Positions 1-8,934 of a DNA stretch of 64,000 nucleotides are shown one piece after another. The stretch's first letter is position 1. Every line of letters begins with the position of its first letter. The DNA is from Sulfurimonas sp. GTDB taxonomy: Bacteria > Campylobacterota > Campylobacteria > Campylobacterales > Sulfurimonadaceae. The notes below the pieces were generated by a model that was not told the DNA's origin, made no database searches, and was given only the letters and a program-made list of their open reading frames with translations. The position numbers were made by a program, and so were the translations under genes. The stretch spans positions 1 through 64,000 of the forward strand of contig NZ_JAHYJB010000009.1 in NCBI RefSeq assembly GCF_019429335.1, given 5' to 3'.

Positions 1-11
1 CTCTATTTGTC

Positions 12-17
12 TATAAT
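12..17 (+). promoter_or_regulatory. -10 box of the tRNA-Lys/tRNA-Glu transcript
   Basis: A perfect TATAAT lies 30 bases before the first tRNA. No -35 hexamer is visible because the window starts here, and epsilonproteobacterial sigma-70 promoters often lack one. It would serve both tRNA genes. Confidence 0.6.
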
Positions 18-46
18 TCGCGTCCACAAACACTATGTTTGTAAAT

Positions 47-122
47 GTCTTGTTAGCTCAGCTGGTAGAGCATCTCACTTTTAATGAGGTGGCCGATGGT
101 TCGAATCCATCACAGGACACCA
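47..122 (+). tRNA. tRNA-Lys (TTT)
   Basis: A full cloverleaf can be drawn: a 7-bp acceptor stem (GTCTTGT with ACAGGAC, one G-U), anticodon loop CTTTTAA giving anticodon TTT, the T-loop GGTTCGAATCC and an encoded CCA end. It is followed 13 bases later by tRNA-Glu and is probably co-transcribed with it. Confidence 0.95.
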
Positions 123-135
123 TTTTTTATTTTGT

Positions 136-210
136 GGCCCCGTCGTCTAGCGGTAAGGATCCATGGTTTTCATCCATGTTACAGGAGTTCGATTCTCCTC
201 GGGGTCACCA
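136..210 (+). tRNA. tRNA-Glu (TTC)
   Basis: The acceptor stem GGCCCCG pairs with CGGGGTC. The anticodon stem CATGG/CCATG encloses the loop TTTTCAT, giving anticodon TTC. The T-arm AGGAGTTCGATTCTCCT and an encoded CCA are present. It is the second gene of a tRNA pair. Confidence 0.95.
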
Positions 211-226
211 TTTAATAACACTCTAT

Positions 227-2215
227 CTAAATAACAACCACTCTGTTTCTTCCCTCATCTTTTGCTCTGTACAACGCACTATCCAAACGCTTTATAAAAC
301 TCTCTTCGCTCTCTTTTTTAACATACGATGCCACGCCGAAACTACATGTAATATTTCCAACCTTCTCAAGCGTGGTTTCTTCTATTGAACCTCTTAGCTT
401 CTCTGCTAATAGTGCAGCACTTAAAGAGTCTGTCTCAGGACAAAGGATGATAAACTCCTCACCGCCCCATCTTACAAATATATCTATATTTCTGATATTT
501 TTCTTTACAATTTCCACCATACTTTTTAAGACGTAGTCGCCAACGTCATGCCCGTAAGTATCGTTAACCTTCTTGAAATAATCAATATCAACCATTATCA
601 TAGAGAGCGGGCTCTTATATCTCAAAACACGTTCAACCTCTGCTTTGTATATATCTTCAAATTTGTGCCTGTTGTAAATCCCCGTAAGACTGTCGGTATT
701 TGCCATCCTTTTTAGATTTTCATTCATCGCTTTTAGTATACTTATATCGCGGGCAATGCTTATAAGATAGCTTTTGCCCTCGTCTTGTATAAACCTGCAT
801 GTAATCTCTATCGGGATTATTTTGCCCTCTTTTGTTTTATGAGAAACCTCGATAACCGCCTTCTCTTTTCTGCTTAGCTGCTCTTTGGTGTTTGCTAAGT
901 TATCTTCATACACCTCATCACCGCTTTTTTCATCATGATATTCAAGGTCTTGCACTTTCATCTGCAGAAGTTCCTCTTTTGTGTATCCCCTAGTTGCATA
1001 TGCCGCCTCATTGACGTATATAAAATTTCCATCCAAGTCATGAACAAATATCGAATCCGTTACGGAATTAAGAAGTCTTGATTGAAACTCCAGCTCTTTG
1101 TTTATCTTGTACCTCTCGGTTATATCATGAACCGTTCCGAGCATGCGCAGAGGATTATGCATCTCATCATACTTCATCCTTCCCTTTTCATAAACCACCT
1201 TTTGAGTTCCATCTTGGAGTACTATCCTATGGTGCACGGCATAATCTTTCCCGCTGCGGAGTGCTTTCTCAATAGCATCTTTTAGAAACTCTCTGTCATC
1301 TGGATGAACAAAATTCATAAAAGCGTCATAAGTTGGTGTAAACTCCTGCGGCTTATGCCCAAAAATAGTAAATACCTCATCCGACCAAACTATCATATTG
1401 CTACCTATGTTCCACTCCCAATTGCCTATGCGTGTAAGCTTTTGAGCCTCTTTAAAGAGCTCATTTGTTTTTGAGAGCATTTTGGTTCTTTGGGCAACTT
1501 TCTCTTCAAGGGTTTTGTTTAGATGCGCAATCTCATTATATTTTTCTACAATGTTTCTATAGATAGAAGAGTGCTCTTTTATGATAAAGTCAGAAGGTTT
1601 GCACTCATGATTCAGTATGCATCTGTTTAGTTTTATAAGTGGATAGATATTTAAAAAATACAATAAGATAAGAAAAATCACTATTATCAAAATAAAGTAG
1701 AGCATAAATGTTACAACAAGATTTTGAACGTCATGTTCGGCGCTTAAGAGATGTTCATCATTTAAATCTACTATCAAGTTAAATGTAGCCTCTTTGCCGT
1801 TTTTAAAGTAGCTAAAATCAGAATAAAATACGACATCTTCTCTTACTGAGCAGCCGCTTATATCATCTGCATGCAAACCCTCCTCATAAACGCCTCCGAC
1901 CATTTTGTTGTCGGTTGAGACGACTATCTTGTTCTCTAGTGCGATAGAGAGAGTCTCATACTCTTTGTGGGTAGTCATTCTTTTGTTCATAATACGTAAC
2001 GCACTATCAACGTCAGCTCTCTGCATCGATGATGCTAGAGTCTGCCCAAGTTCGAGCACATCACCCTTTATCCGCTCGATGTCCTGCGTTTTAAAGTAAT
2101 TTTTAGCAACCGTGTATGTGTAAAAAAGCGTAATTGAGAGAATTACCGCAACCAAAACCGTGACTAAAAGATTGACTTTTTTTAATGAGAAAAAATCTCT
2201 GCATGCACTTGTCAT
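227..2215 (-). CDS. Membrane-bound PAS-PAS diguanylate cyclase
   Basis: This protein is predicted to make the second messenger cyclic di-GMP from two GTP. Membrane segments at about residues 13-35 and 166-190 enclose a periplasmic sensor stretch. A coiled region and two PAS/PAC modules (about 255-370 and 375-495) follow, then a C-terminal GGDEF domain. The active-site loop reads RWGGEEF (about 582-588). RNID stands five residues before GGEEF, which fits the RxxD product-inhibition site, so an active and feedback-inhibited enzyme is expected. The ATG start has a GGA-type ribosome site about 9 bases upstream. What the periplasmic part senses cannot be told from the sequence. The gene stands alone, converging on the tRNA pair. 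Confidence 0.92.
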   Translation of the reverse strand: MTSACRDFFSLKKVNLLVTVLVAVILSITLFYTYTVAKNYFKTQDIERIKGDVLELGQTLASSMQRADVDSALRIMNKRMTTHKEYETLSIALENKIVVSTDNKMVGGVYEEGLHADDISGCSVREDVVFYSDFSYFKNGKEATFNLIVDLNDEHLLSAEHDVQNLVVTFMLYFILIIVIFLILLYFLNIYPLIKLNRCILNHECKPSDFIIKEHSSIYRNIVEKYNEIAHLNKTLEEKVAQRTKMLSKTNELFKEAQKLTRIGNWEWNIGSNMIVWSDEVFTIFGHKPQEFTPTYDAFMNFVHPDDREFLKDAIEKALRSGKDYAVHHRIVLQDGTQKVVYEKGRMKYDEMHNPLRMLGTVHDITERYKINKELEFQSRLLNSVTDSIFVHDLDGNFIYVNEAAYATRGYTKEELLQMKVQDLEYHDEKSGDEVYEDNLANTKEQLSRKEKAVIEVSHKTKEGKIIPIEITCRFIQDEGKSYLISIARDISILKAMNENLKRMANTDSLTGIYNRHKFEDIYKAEVERVLRYKSPLSMIMVDIDYFKKVNDTYGHDVGDYVLKSMVEIVKKNIRNIDIFVRWGGEEFIILCPETDSLSAALLAEKLRGSIEETTLEKVGNITCSFGVASYVKKESEESFIKRLDSALYRAKDEGRNRVVVI

Positions 2216-2315
2216 TTTTTTACATCCTACGTTATGTTAAATTGTATTTCCGTTATTACAAGATTTTAGCATGTAATTATTAAAAGACATTTGACTAACA
2301 TCATAAATTACAAAT

Positions 2316-3050
2316 TTAGTTTAGATTGTAGTTGATAGGAACGCTAAGAGTAAGCTCTTTAGTTGGTTTTGGGAATTTAGTGGAGAGGTCTTGGATGGTT
2401 TTAATCGCCGCGCGACTTAGTATATCACTCTGCGAATCAAGAATTTTTACATTATTTACTTTTGCATCGATGCCTAATGTAAAACTTACTTTCACCAAGC
2501 CTGTAATATTTCTTTTTCTAGCACTCATCGGATAGTAGAGGTTCTCCTCTAAAAGCTGGGCAATTTTTTGCATATTTATCTCAATATACTCCTCTTGCAC
2601 CACTTTTTGAGTCAATGCGGCATCATCCGCTTTTTGCTCTTTTAATGCGCTCTGCGCAACCTCTGGCTCAACTGAGGATTTTTCTCTTTCCTCTGCTTTA
2701 GGCTCTGCATCCGCTAAAATATTATCTTCTGTTTGATCGACTAAAGAGGGTTTGATATCAGCTACTTTATCTGTTATCTCTATCTTTTTTTCTGCAATCT
2801 CTTTTGGCATTTGGGCTTTTTTTACTTTTTTTGGCTCTATCTGCTTCTCTTGCACAACTGTTTTTGCCTTTTGCGTCTCTTTTTTCTCTGCTGTCTCTTT
2901 GCTTAATTTAATATTGCAAAGTTTTAAACAGTGCATCTCCTCTTCTGTTTTTTTAATGTCAAAATAGCTTTTATACACAATAAAAAACATTAACATAATA
3001 ACAGCGTGAACAAATAGCGAGATAAGAAGGGAATTGCCATATTTAACCAT
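2316..3050 (-). CDS. TonB-family energy transducer
   Basis: The protein has an N-terminal membrane anchor (about residues 8-27), a long Lys/Glu-rich periplasmic linker instead of the usual Pro-rich one, and a C-terminal TonB fold. Within that fold, YYPMSARKRNITGLVKVSF and a terminal VPINY strand match the family. TonB proteins carry proton-motive-force energy from ExbB/ExbD in the inner membrane to outer-membrane receptors. A separate exbB/exbD-like pair lies at 33151-33998, so the three are not one operon here. A TolA-like or dedicated TonB role cannot be separated from the sequence. The ATG start lies directly before the membrane anchor. Confidence 0.85.
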   Translation of the reverse strand: MVKYGNSLLISLFVHAVIMLMFFIVYKSYFDIKKTEEEMHCLKLCNIKLSKETAEKKETQKAKTVVQEKQIEPKKVKKAQMPKEIAEKKIEITDKVADIKPSLVDQTEDNILADAEPKAEEREKSSVEPEVAQSALKEQKADDAALTQKVVQEEYIEINMQKIAQLLEENLYYPMSARKRNITGLVKVSFTLGIDAKVNNVKILDSQSDILSRAAIKTIQDLSTKFPKPTKELTLSVPINYNLN

Positions 3051-3173
3051 GACACAAATTGTAACATACGAATTGTTACTATTCTATTAACTGATGTTAC
3101 GCACTAAAACGAACGCGTTCCTTTTTCTAAAGAAGCTTCGTTTTTCGAGAATTTCAAGAGACCTTTTTGATAG

Positions 3174-3533
<360 letters not shown>

Positions 3534-3569
3534 TTAAAATTGTAACCGTTTTTATGGTTTTAATCAACA

Positions 3570-4822
3570 CTATAGATTTATTGCTTTTTCTCCATGCACA
3601 GTCTCATCAAGTCCTCTGCTTTCACTCTCATCATCTACTCTTCCTCCGCCTGTAAGCATAGAAGCTATAAAGAAGACAACTGCGGTTGCAATAGCACTAT
3701 ATACGATAGTCAGACCGATTGCTTGAAATTGGCTGACAAGCTGGGAAAACATATCATAATCATCCGCCATCGCATAAGAAGATATAAATATCGCTGTTGC
3801 GATTGAACCCCAGATTCCGACTAAACCGTGAATCCAAAAGCATCCAGTGCATCATCCACTCTGAACATATTTTTGAGTTTTGAAACAGCAATAAATCCTA
3901 GGATACCTCCGACTAAACCGATGATAAGAGCGCCCTCAACTCCTGCGCTTCCGGCAGCCGGAGTGATAGCCACCAAACCTGCAACCGCACCCGAAGCTCC
4001 GCCTACGATTGTAGCCTTTTTATAAACAAACCACTCTGCCGTAATCCATCCGATTACACCAAGTGCCGCAGCAACGTTAGTTACCAAGAATGCAGATGCT
4101 GCAACACCATCGGCAGCTAACTGAGAACCCGCATTAAAACCGAACCATCCAAACCATAGCAGAGCTGCACCGAGTGCTACCAAAACAGGCGAGAATGGTT
4201 TTATAGCAGCTTTGCCGTAATCTTTTCTTCTGCCTAGTATCAGAGCCACAACCAGACCTGCAACACCTGCGCTTAGGTGAACAACAGTTCCTCCTGCAAA
4301 ATCCATCTCTCCAAAGTTAAGCGTCTCTCCACCGCCCCAAGCCCAGTGTGTAACCGGCGCATAAACTACGGCTATCCAAAGAGCCGCAAAGAGTATATAT
4401 GTAGAGAATTTTACACGCTCTATCATAGAACCGCTTGCAATCGCAACCGCAATAGCCGCAAATGTTCCCTGAAATGCAACAAAAAGAAGCTCAGGAATAG
4501 TTCCGCTTAGAGTCTCAGATGTAATTCCCGATAAAAGCAACTTGCCGCTTCCTATAATATCTCCCTCGCCAAAAGCAATAGAGTAACCGACCAAAACCCA
4601 TATCAAAGTACCGACCGCATAAGCACCTAAGCTCATGCCTATTGTGTTGAGCACATTTTTAGAGCGAGTCAAACCGCCATAAAAAAGCGCTAAACCGGCA
4701 GGCGTCATAAGCATAACCAAAGCCGTAGCAACCAACATCCACGCTGTGTCACCGCTGTTTAAAAGATCCTCTGCAAACACAAAGGAGGGTATAGCCAACA
4801 TACCAAACAAAAACCTCTTCAT
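3570..4822 (-). pseudogene. amt: Ammonium channel gene amt, frameshifted at the second pore histidine
   Basis: The protein is an Amt/MEP/Rh ammonium channel with a signal-like start, then many membrane helices. The frame opened at 4822 runs 333 residues and ends DDALDAFGFTV-stop. The missing C-terminal part (AIGLTIVYSAIATAVVFF onward) continues in another frame to 3570. Restoring one C near 3830 turns TTC-ACG into TTC-CAC, giving DAFGFHGLVGIWG, the conserved second twin-histidine motif. The repaired gene would have about 417 residues, normal for the family. With the frameshift, the last helices and the cytoplasmic tail contacted by GlnK are lost. Either this is a real inactivation or a single-base sequence error. 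The gene lies upstream of glnK on the same strand. Confidence 0.88.
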
Positions 4823-5033
4823 CTTTCGATCCTTTTTTTAATCTGTCAAATTATACAGTAGCTAAAAAATAAAATAGTCAGTTAATTGATTATTTTTTAA
4901 TCACATGACATATTTCTGCTAATGTTACCAAAAAATGAGTATTTAAGCATCTTTTAATATGGGAATTATTATAGTTCTGTCTTATGGACATTGATGGTGC
5001 TTCCATAATATTTTTTTATACAAAGGTTTTTTC

Positions 5034-6329
5034 ATGATGAAAAAAAGATTCTCGACAAAAAAAATCATCTCATTGGTTGGTTTGTCATTAATGTGTGCAA
5101 CTGCGGCAGAAGCAACGCCTGCATTTGCTAGACAGATGGATATGGACTGTATGTCTTGCCACTTTCAAAATATGCCAAAGCTAAATGCTTTCGGTAGAGA
5201 CTTTAAGATGTCAGGTTTCACGATGAGTAGCGGCAAAGAGATGACTTCTGAGCAAAACGGCGGTCTACAAATGCCTAGTAACCTAAATATGGCTTTTGTT
5301 ATCAAAGCTCGTATACTTGAAGATAAAAGTAACGATGTAGAGACTAAAACAGAGATTTTTGACGAATCTGCTTTCCTTTTCGGCGGTAAAATAGCTGATA
5401 ACGTAGGTGCTTCTATGGAGTTTGCTGAGGGCTTAGCTGGTGGTAAGATAATGTTTTCTACTGAAGCTCTTGGAGGAAGAGTGGGTGCAACTTACCACAT
5501 GACTGATGCGCTTGGTGCATTCGCAGGAACAGAGATGTATACTACGGGACTATACAGACCGGTTCGCCAGTTTGAAAACCGTGGAAAAACAAACATCTTC
5601 CAAAACTTAGGTATTGGTGCAGGAGAAGCTACGGGTGTTCAAGTTTACTATAGAGCAAATGGTCTTTACGCAACAGTAGGCGCATATGTTCCTATGTTTG
5701 CTCAAAGTGCTGAAGCGGGAACAGACTCTTTCAAAACTTTGGCAAGAGCTGCATATGAGTTTAGCGCAGGCGACACAACGGTCGCTCTAGGCGGATACTA
5801 CATCGGTGGTAAATCTGGAAAGAAAATCATAGACAGACTGTTCGACGATGCGAATGGTGATTTGACTATATCTATGGACGAAGTTGTAGACAAAGTACAC
5901 AGTGTTGATGTCGATGCTTTGGATAGAAAATCATATGGTCTAGACCTTCAGATCGAGAGCGCTATAGGTGATATGACAGTTATGGCAACAGCAGGTTACG
6001 TAATGAAGAATGACTATACCGGTTATCTTGACAAAGTAAATGATGAAATTTATGCTACTCCTAAAGCACAGGACAAAACAGGTTACCATGCAGATATACA
6101 GGTAAATCCGGTAGAGAGATTTGGCGTTAAGGCAGCTATATTGGGCGTAACTGACGATGCAACAGCAAACAGAGACTTCAATGTCTACTCTCTTGGTTTA
6201 GAGTACAACATGAGACAAAACGTTCGTTTTGCTCTTGAGTACTCTTACACTTCAAGCGACAGAGATGATGTCGGTGATAAAAAATACTCAGGAAGCGACA
6301 TTCTATTTATGTCTATGGTGTCATTCTAA
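5034..6329 (+). CDS. Outer-membrane beta-barrel protein with one c-type heme site
   Basis: A signal peptide (about residues 1-28) is followed at once by a single CMSCH heme-binding motif (Cys39, Cys42, His43). The rest is a long run of amphipathic strands rich in Gly, Tyr and Asp that ends in Phe, as outer-membrane barrels do. A porin-like barrel with a periplasmic heme plug is therefore expected, possibly for electron transfer through the outer membrane; that role is inferred. DANGDLTISMDEV near residue 280 resembles an EF-hand calcium loop. Ribosome site AAAGG precedes two adjacent ATGs (5034 and 5037). I do not recognise a named gene. Confidence 0.75.
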   Translation: MMKKRFSTKKIISLVGLSLMCATAAEATPAFARQMDMDCMSCHFQNMPKLNAFGRDFKMSGFTMSSGKEMTSEQNGGLQMPSNLNMAFVIKARILEDKSNDVETKTEIFDESAFLFGGKIADNVGASMEFAEGLAGGKIMFSTEALGGRVGATYHMTDALGAFAGTEMYTTGLYRPVRQFENRGKTNIFQNLGIGAGEATGVQVYYRANGLYATVGAYVPMFAQSAEAGTDSFKTLARAAYEFSAGDTTVALGGYYIGGKSGKKIIDRLFDDANGDLTISMDEVVDKVHSVDVDALDRKSYGLDLQIESAIGDMTVMATAGYVMKNDYTGYLDKVNDEIYATPKAQDKTGYHADIQVNPVERFGVKAAILGVTDDATANRDFNVYSLGLEYNMRQNVRFALEYSYTSSDRDDVGDKKYSGSDILFMSMVSF

Positions 6330-6355
6330 TCTTATTAGAAACATCAACTTCTATC

Positions 6356-6383
6356 TCACTGCAAAGTTAACTCTTTGCGGTGA
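6356..6383. terminator. Hairpin between convergent genes
   Basis: TCACTGCAAAG pairs with CTTTGCGGTGA (11 bp, one G-U) across a 6-base loop. It lies 27 bases after the barrel gene and before the end of the EAL relic. There is no strong T-run, so a factor-independent terminator is plausible but not certain. Confidence 0.45.
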
Positions 6384-6395
6384 CACACCTCACTT

Positions 6396-6630
6396 TTAAA
6401 ACTCCATCTCTTTAGGCTCTGCAAAGTAGAAACCTTGACAATACTCAATATTTAGTTCCTTAATCTTTTCATAAATTGCCTCAGAACTTACAAACTCTGC
6501 TACAACTTCCAAACCTTTGATTTTTGCAAAGTTCACGATTGTTTTTACAATATCATAGTGGTCTTGATTTTTATCTATCTCTTTGACTAGCGAGCCGCCT
6601 ATCTTGATGATATCGGCGTTTAGTTTTACC
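6396..6630 (-). pseudogene. EAL-domain phosphodiesterase, C-terminal relic
   Basis: Read on the minus strand from about 6630 to the TAA at 6396, the frame gives LNADIIKIGGSLVKEID, then VKTIVNFAKIKGLEVVAEFV and YCQGFYFAEP. This is the last third of a cyclic-di-GMP phosphodiesterase EAL domain. No start codon, EAL motif or upstream part exists, because unrelated AT-rich sequence begins at about 6640. It is a decayed fragment, not a functional enzyme. Confidence 0.75.
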
Positions 6631-6641
6631 CGTGTAAATGC

Positions 6642-6662
6642 CTATTTTACGGAGTAAAATAG
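6642..6662. repeat. 9-bp perfect inverted repeat at a relic boundary
   Basis: CTATTTTAC and GTAAAATAG flank the loop GGA. It marks the point where the EAL relic stops and a different relic begins. It may be an insertion scar or an orphan terminator; function is unknown. Confidence 0.4.
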
Positions 6663-6729
6663 ATAATTAAGATAATTTTTATCTTTTTTTTGAGCAAAAT
6701 AAAAGATAAAAAAATAGTTACAATTTTGA

Positions 6730-6972
6730 AATTTTCGTACATACAAAGATGAAAATCTTTATGAAAAAGCCAGAGCATTTAGTTTTTTAGAAAACAAATC
6801 TATCTCGCAAATGATTCGTGAAAGTCTAATTGAATATCTTGATAAAAGTAAAGAAAAAAAAGCTCAGGTAGAACTTCTGTTGGAAGCTACTGATGAAAAA
6901 GAGATTTTATCCATTTTAAAAAATGATACTTTTTCATCTCAAGATGAGTTTGCTAAAAAATTTAACTTATGA
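6730..6972 (+). pseudogene. RHH-type antitoxin relic
   Basis: The open frame ending at the TGA at 6970-6972 contains SISQMIRESLIEYLDKS, the typical helix of ribbon-helix-helix antitoxins. An acidic C-terminal region follows, of the kind that wraps a toxin. There is no in-frame start codon: a TGA stands upstream at about 6727-6729. The ATGA overlap with the next gene keeps the usual antitoxin-toxin coupling, so this was once a working pair. Confidence 0.6.
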
Positions 6973-7137
6973 AAATTTCATATTCAAAAACATTTGAAAA
7001 AAGTTTGCAACTTATCAAAAGAAGCTACAAGTCAAAATTTTTGAAGCTATAAATAATATCCCGAATGGGGATATTAAAAAAATGACTGGAAATGACATAC
7101 CTCCAATCTATAGACTTAGAATAAGTGATAAGTGCTC
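6969..7137 (+). pseudogene. RelE/ParE-type toxin relic, frameshifted and truncated
   Basis: ATG at 6969 overlaps the antitoxin stop. MKISYSKTFEKSLQLIK runs into a stop at 7050-7052. After a one-base shift at the AAAA run near 7018 the frame continues KKLQVKIFEAINNIPNGDIKK and PPIYRLRISD, which fit the middle of RelE/ParE toxins. The C-terminal catalytic part is missing; the frame passes straight into transposase-like sequence at about 7138. Confidence 0.6.
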
Positions 7138-7416
7138 CGTTGAAACATCTTTTTATATATCCAGTAAAAGATGCCCGCTAAAGAATATAATCACGGAATA
7201 AGAGCTCATTGGGCAATTGAAAGTATGCATTATGTAAAAGATGTAACATTTGGTGAAGATGCATCTTTAATCCGTACCGGCAATGCCCCGACTAATTTTT
7301 CGATTGTTAGAAATATTGCAATGAATGTGCTTAGAAGAGAAAACTTTATTAATTTTACTCAAGCTATTCGTATGATTAGCGGAAATATTCAGAAGTTATG
7401 TAATATTCTAGTATGA
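7138..7416 (+). pseudogene. ISAs1-family transposase, C-terminal relic
   Basis: VETSFYISSKR in one frame, then after a shift IRAHWAIESMHYVKDVTF, EDASLIRTGNAP and NVLRRE. These are the conserved C-terminal blocks of ISAs1-type DDE transposases (the RxHWxIEN region holding the last catalytic Glu). Only about a fifth of a transposase remains and no terminal inverted repeats were found. It probably records the insertion that destroyed the toxin gene just upstream. Confidence 0.75.
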
Positions 7417-7832
7417 AACAGCCGTGATTGTATTAAACACCTTAAACAAGCGGATAAATATATAAAGATGGTAGATGAAGGAATGGATAGTTCATATAAA
7501 AATCTTGAATTTCTTGCAAGATATACTGAATTCGCAAACATGCACATGACAAGGTATACTATTTGTATTAAAAGTAATGATAAATAGTCGTTGTTTTTAC
7601 TGATTCATTCTTTGAGCAAATTTGACATTACACCTCTACGGGTGAATCTCCACTTTTGTGATGCAGAATTCTCCCTCCTCAAAAAAAAGAAAGATTATAA
7701 GACACAGGTCAGCTTATTCTCAGACTGATATAATCTTACGGTAGTATAGTTAAAATAAGTCGTTACTATCCCTTGACAAAATAATCATTTATGCACTACA
7801 ATTGTATACACGAAATGCAAATGAGGTAGATT
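7417..7832. other. Gene-poor stretch with an orphan reading frame
   Basis: About 415 bases without a confident gene. A 57-codon open stretch (to the TAG at 7585-7587) reads CIKHLKQADKYIKMVDEG and LEFLARYTEFANMHM. It looks protein-like but has no ribosome site and no recognised family, and it follows the transposase stop in the same frame. It is probably a further relic. The rest is AT-rich, up to the promoter of the intact toxin-antitoxin pair. Confidence 0.45.
7773..7802 (+). promoter_or_regulatory. Promoter of the toxin-antitoxin operon
   Basis: TTGACA and TACAAT are separated by 18 bases, about 30 bases before the antitoxin ATG. The -10 box lies within the palindrome TACAATTGTA, a likely operator for autoregulation by the ribbon-helix-helix antitoxin. 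The operator role is inferred from its position and symmetry. Confidence 0.65.
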
Positions 7833-8063
7833 ATGAAACAAGCCATAAACATTAGACTTGAAAAAGATGTTGTTAAAACATTGGATGAATATGCACTAGA
7901 GCTAGACAAGACTAGAACAAGCTTAGTTGAAAAAGCCATTGAGTTATACTTTGATAAGTTAGATGAGATGATTGCCGACAAAAGAATAGACGATTTAAAA
8001 GCAGGAAAGACCACAGTTGTGCCTCTTGCAGAAGTATTTAAAAAAGCCGGCATTGATGTATAG
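7833..8063 (+). CDS. Ribbon-helix-helix (CopG-like) antitoxin
   Basis: This is a 76-residue protein. The N-terminal strand and helices (INIRLEKDVVKTLDEYALEL, then TSLVEKAIELYF) match the MetJ/Arc/CopG fold that binds DNA as a dimer. The C-terminal half is charged and should mask the toxin. The gene overlaps the toxin start by 8 bases, the usual antitoxin-first order, and has a TTGACA/TACAAT promoter with a palindrome. A GAGG ribosome site precedes the ATG. Confidence 0.85.
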   Translation: MKQAINIRLEKDVVKTLDEYALELDKTRTSLVEKAIELYFDKLDEMIADKRIDDLKAGKTTVVPLAEVFKKAGIDV

Positions 8064-8307
8064 CGTCGCTTTTGACAAAGATGCCGAGCGGGAGTTTTTG
8101 AAACTTGAGAAGCAAGCTCAACTACTCGTTTCATCCAAAATTTTAGATTTACAAAGCGGAAACTTTGCTAATGATAAACAGTTGAAGGGCAAGCATAAAG
8201 GCAAGTTTAGAAAGCGGGCAGGTAATTACCGCATTATCTATTTAAAAGAAAACAATCTTCTAGTTATCTCTGTAATTAGAATTGCCCACAGAAAAGAAGT
8301 CTACTAA
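8056..8307 (+). CDS. RelE/ParE-superfamily toxin
   Basis: The ATG at 8056 lies inside the antitoxin end and gives an 83-residue protein, normal for the family. MYSVAFDKDAEREFLKL, then LKGKHKGKFRKRAGNYRIIYL and a final VIRIAHRKEVY are the conserved blocks of RelE/ParE toxins. RelE-type members cut mRNA on the ribosome and ParE-type members block gyrase; the sequence alone does not decide. The conserved basic strand (KFRKRAGNYRI) and the terminal HRKxVY are intact, so it looks functional. It converges on the sigma-54-like gene with 2 bases between. Confidence 0.85.
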   Translation: MYSVAFDKDAEREFLKLEKQAQLLVSSKILDLQSGNFANDKQLKGKHKGKFRKRAGNYRIIYLKENNLLVISVIRIAHRKEVY

Positions 8308-8309
8308 CT

Positions 8310-8921
8310 CTAGTCCCTAACTTTATAAATCTTTTTTCTCTCTTTGGATGATGGCACATTTAAGAGTTTTCTATGCTTCGTAATCGTTCTTCTTACCATC
8401 TCCATATCGTATCTTTTCATGACCAAATCTACTAAGTCCTGATCGGTGAGAGGCTCATCGTGGTTCTCGTTTTCTATGAGATTTTGGATGTAGTTTTTTA
8501 TCTCAGACGAAGAGAGATTGCTTGAGAGCGCATTTGTAAAAAATGATTTGAGCGAAAAATAGAGTGTCGATTTTCTCAAATCAAGCAGATTTACCAAGTC
8601 TCTCGCCTCTTTTAGTTTATGTCTGAGCTCGTCATTTTTACTCTTAAAAGGGTCGCTAATAATAAGGTCCGGATAGTAACTGTGATTCATTATCACCGAG
8701 ATGTCATCATCCACTTTTACAAAAAAATCAGGAACGATATACTCGTTATCTTCCTGAAAATCAATTGCAGGAGGTGATTTAAATTTCTTTATAATCTCAG
8801 TCGCCTCTTCAAAGCGGTGGTGCTTATTATACTTGTCTATATTTTTGTCGCCTTCAAAATAGCCGTCGGTATTAATGTACATCAATATCTCTTTGGCAAC
8901 TTTTTGTGAGTTTGCAATCAA
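8310..8921 (-). CDS. Shrunken sigma-54 (RpoN)-like protein
   Basis: A 203-residue protein built from pieces of RpoN: a core-binding snippet (VAKEILMYINTDGYFEGD), the conserved KKFKSPPAIDF and VPDFFVKVDDD blocks, LRKSTLY, and a C-terminal RpoN-box-like VRRTITKHRK. Full RpoN has about 400-450 residues. The Gln-rich region I, part of the core-binding domain and the helix-turn-helix that normally follows RK(S/A)TLY are all absent, yet the frame is open. The start is a TTG with no clear ribosome site, and the frame extends only about 12 codons further upstream. It may be a decaying paralogue or a reduced regulator; a full rpoN is expected elsewhere. Confidence 0.7.
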   Translation of the reverse strand: MIANSQKVAKEILMYINTDGYFEGDKNIDKYNKHHRFEEATEIIKKFKSPPAIDFQEDNEYIVPDFFVKVDDDISVIMNHSYYPDLIISDPFKSKNDELRHKLKEARDLVNLLDLRKSTLYFSLKSFFTNALSSNLSSSEIKNYIQNLIENENHDEPLTDQDLVDLVMKRYDMEMVRRTITKHRKLLNVPSSKERKKIYKVRD

Positions 8922-8934
8922 AAGGGCTTTTTGT

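Noticed and set aside
8017-8055. Longer toxin start at 8017
   Set aside because: It would overlap the antitoxin by 47 bases and add 13 residues unlike RelE/ParE; ATG 8056 gives the standard start.
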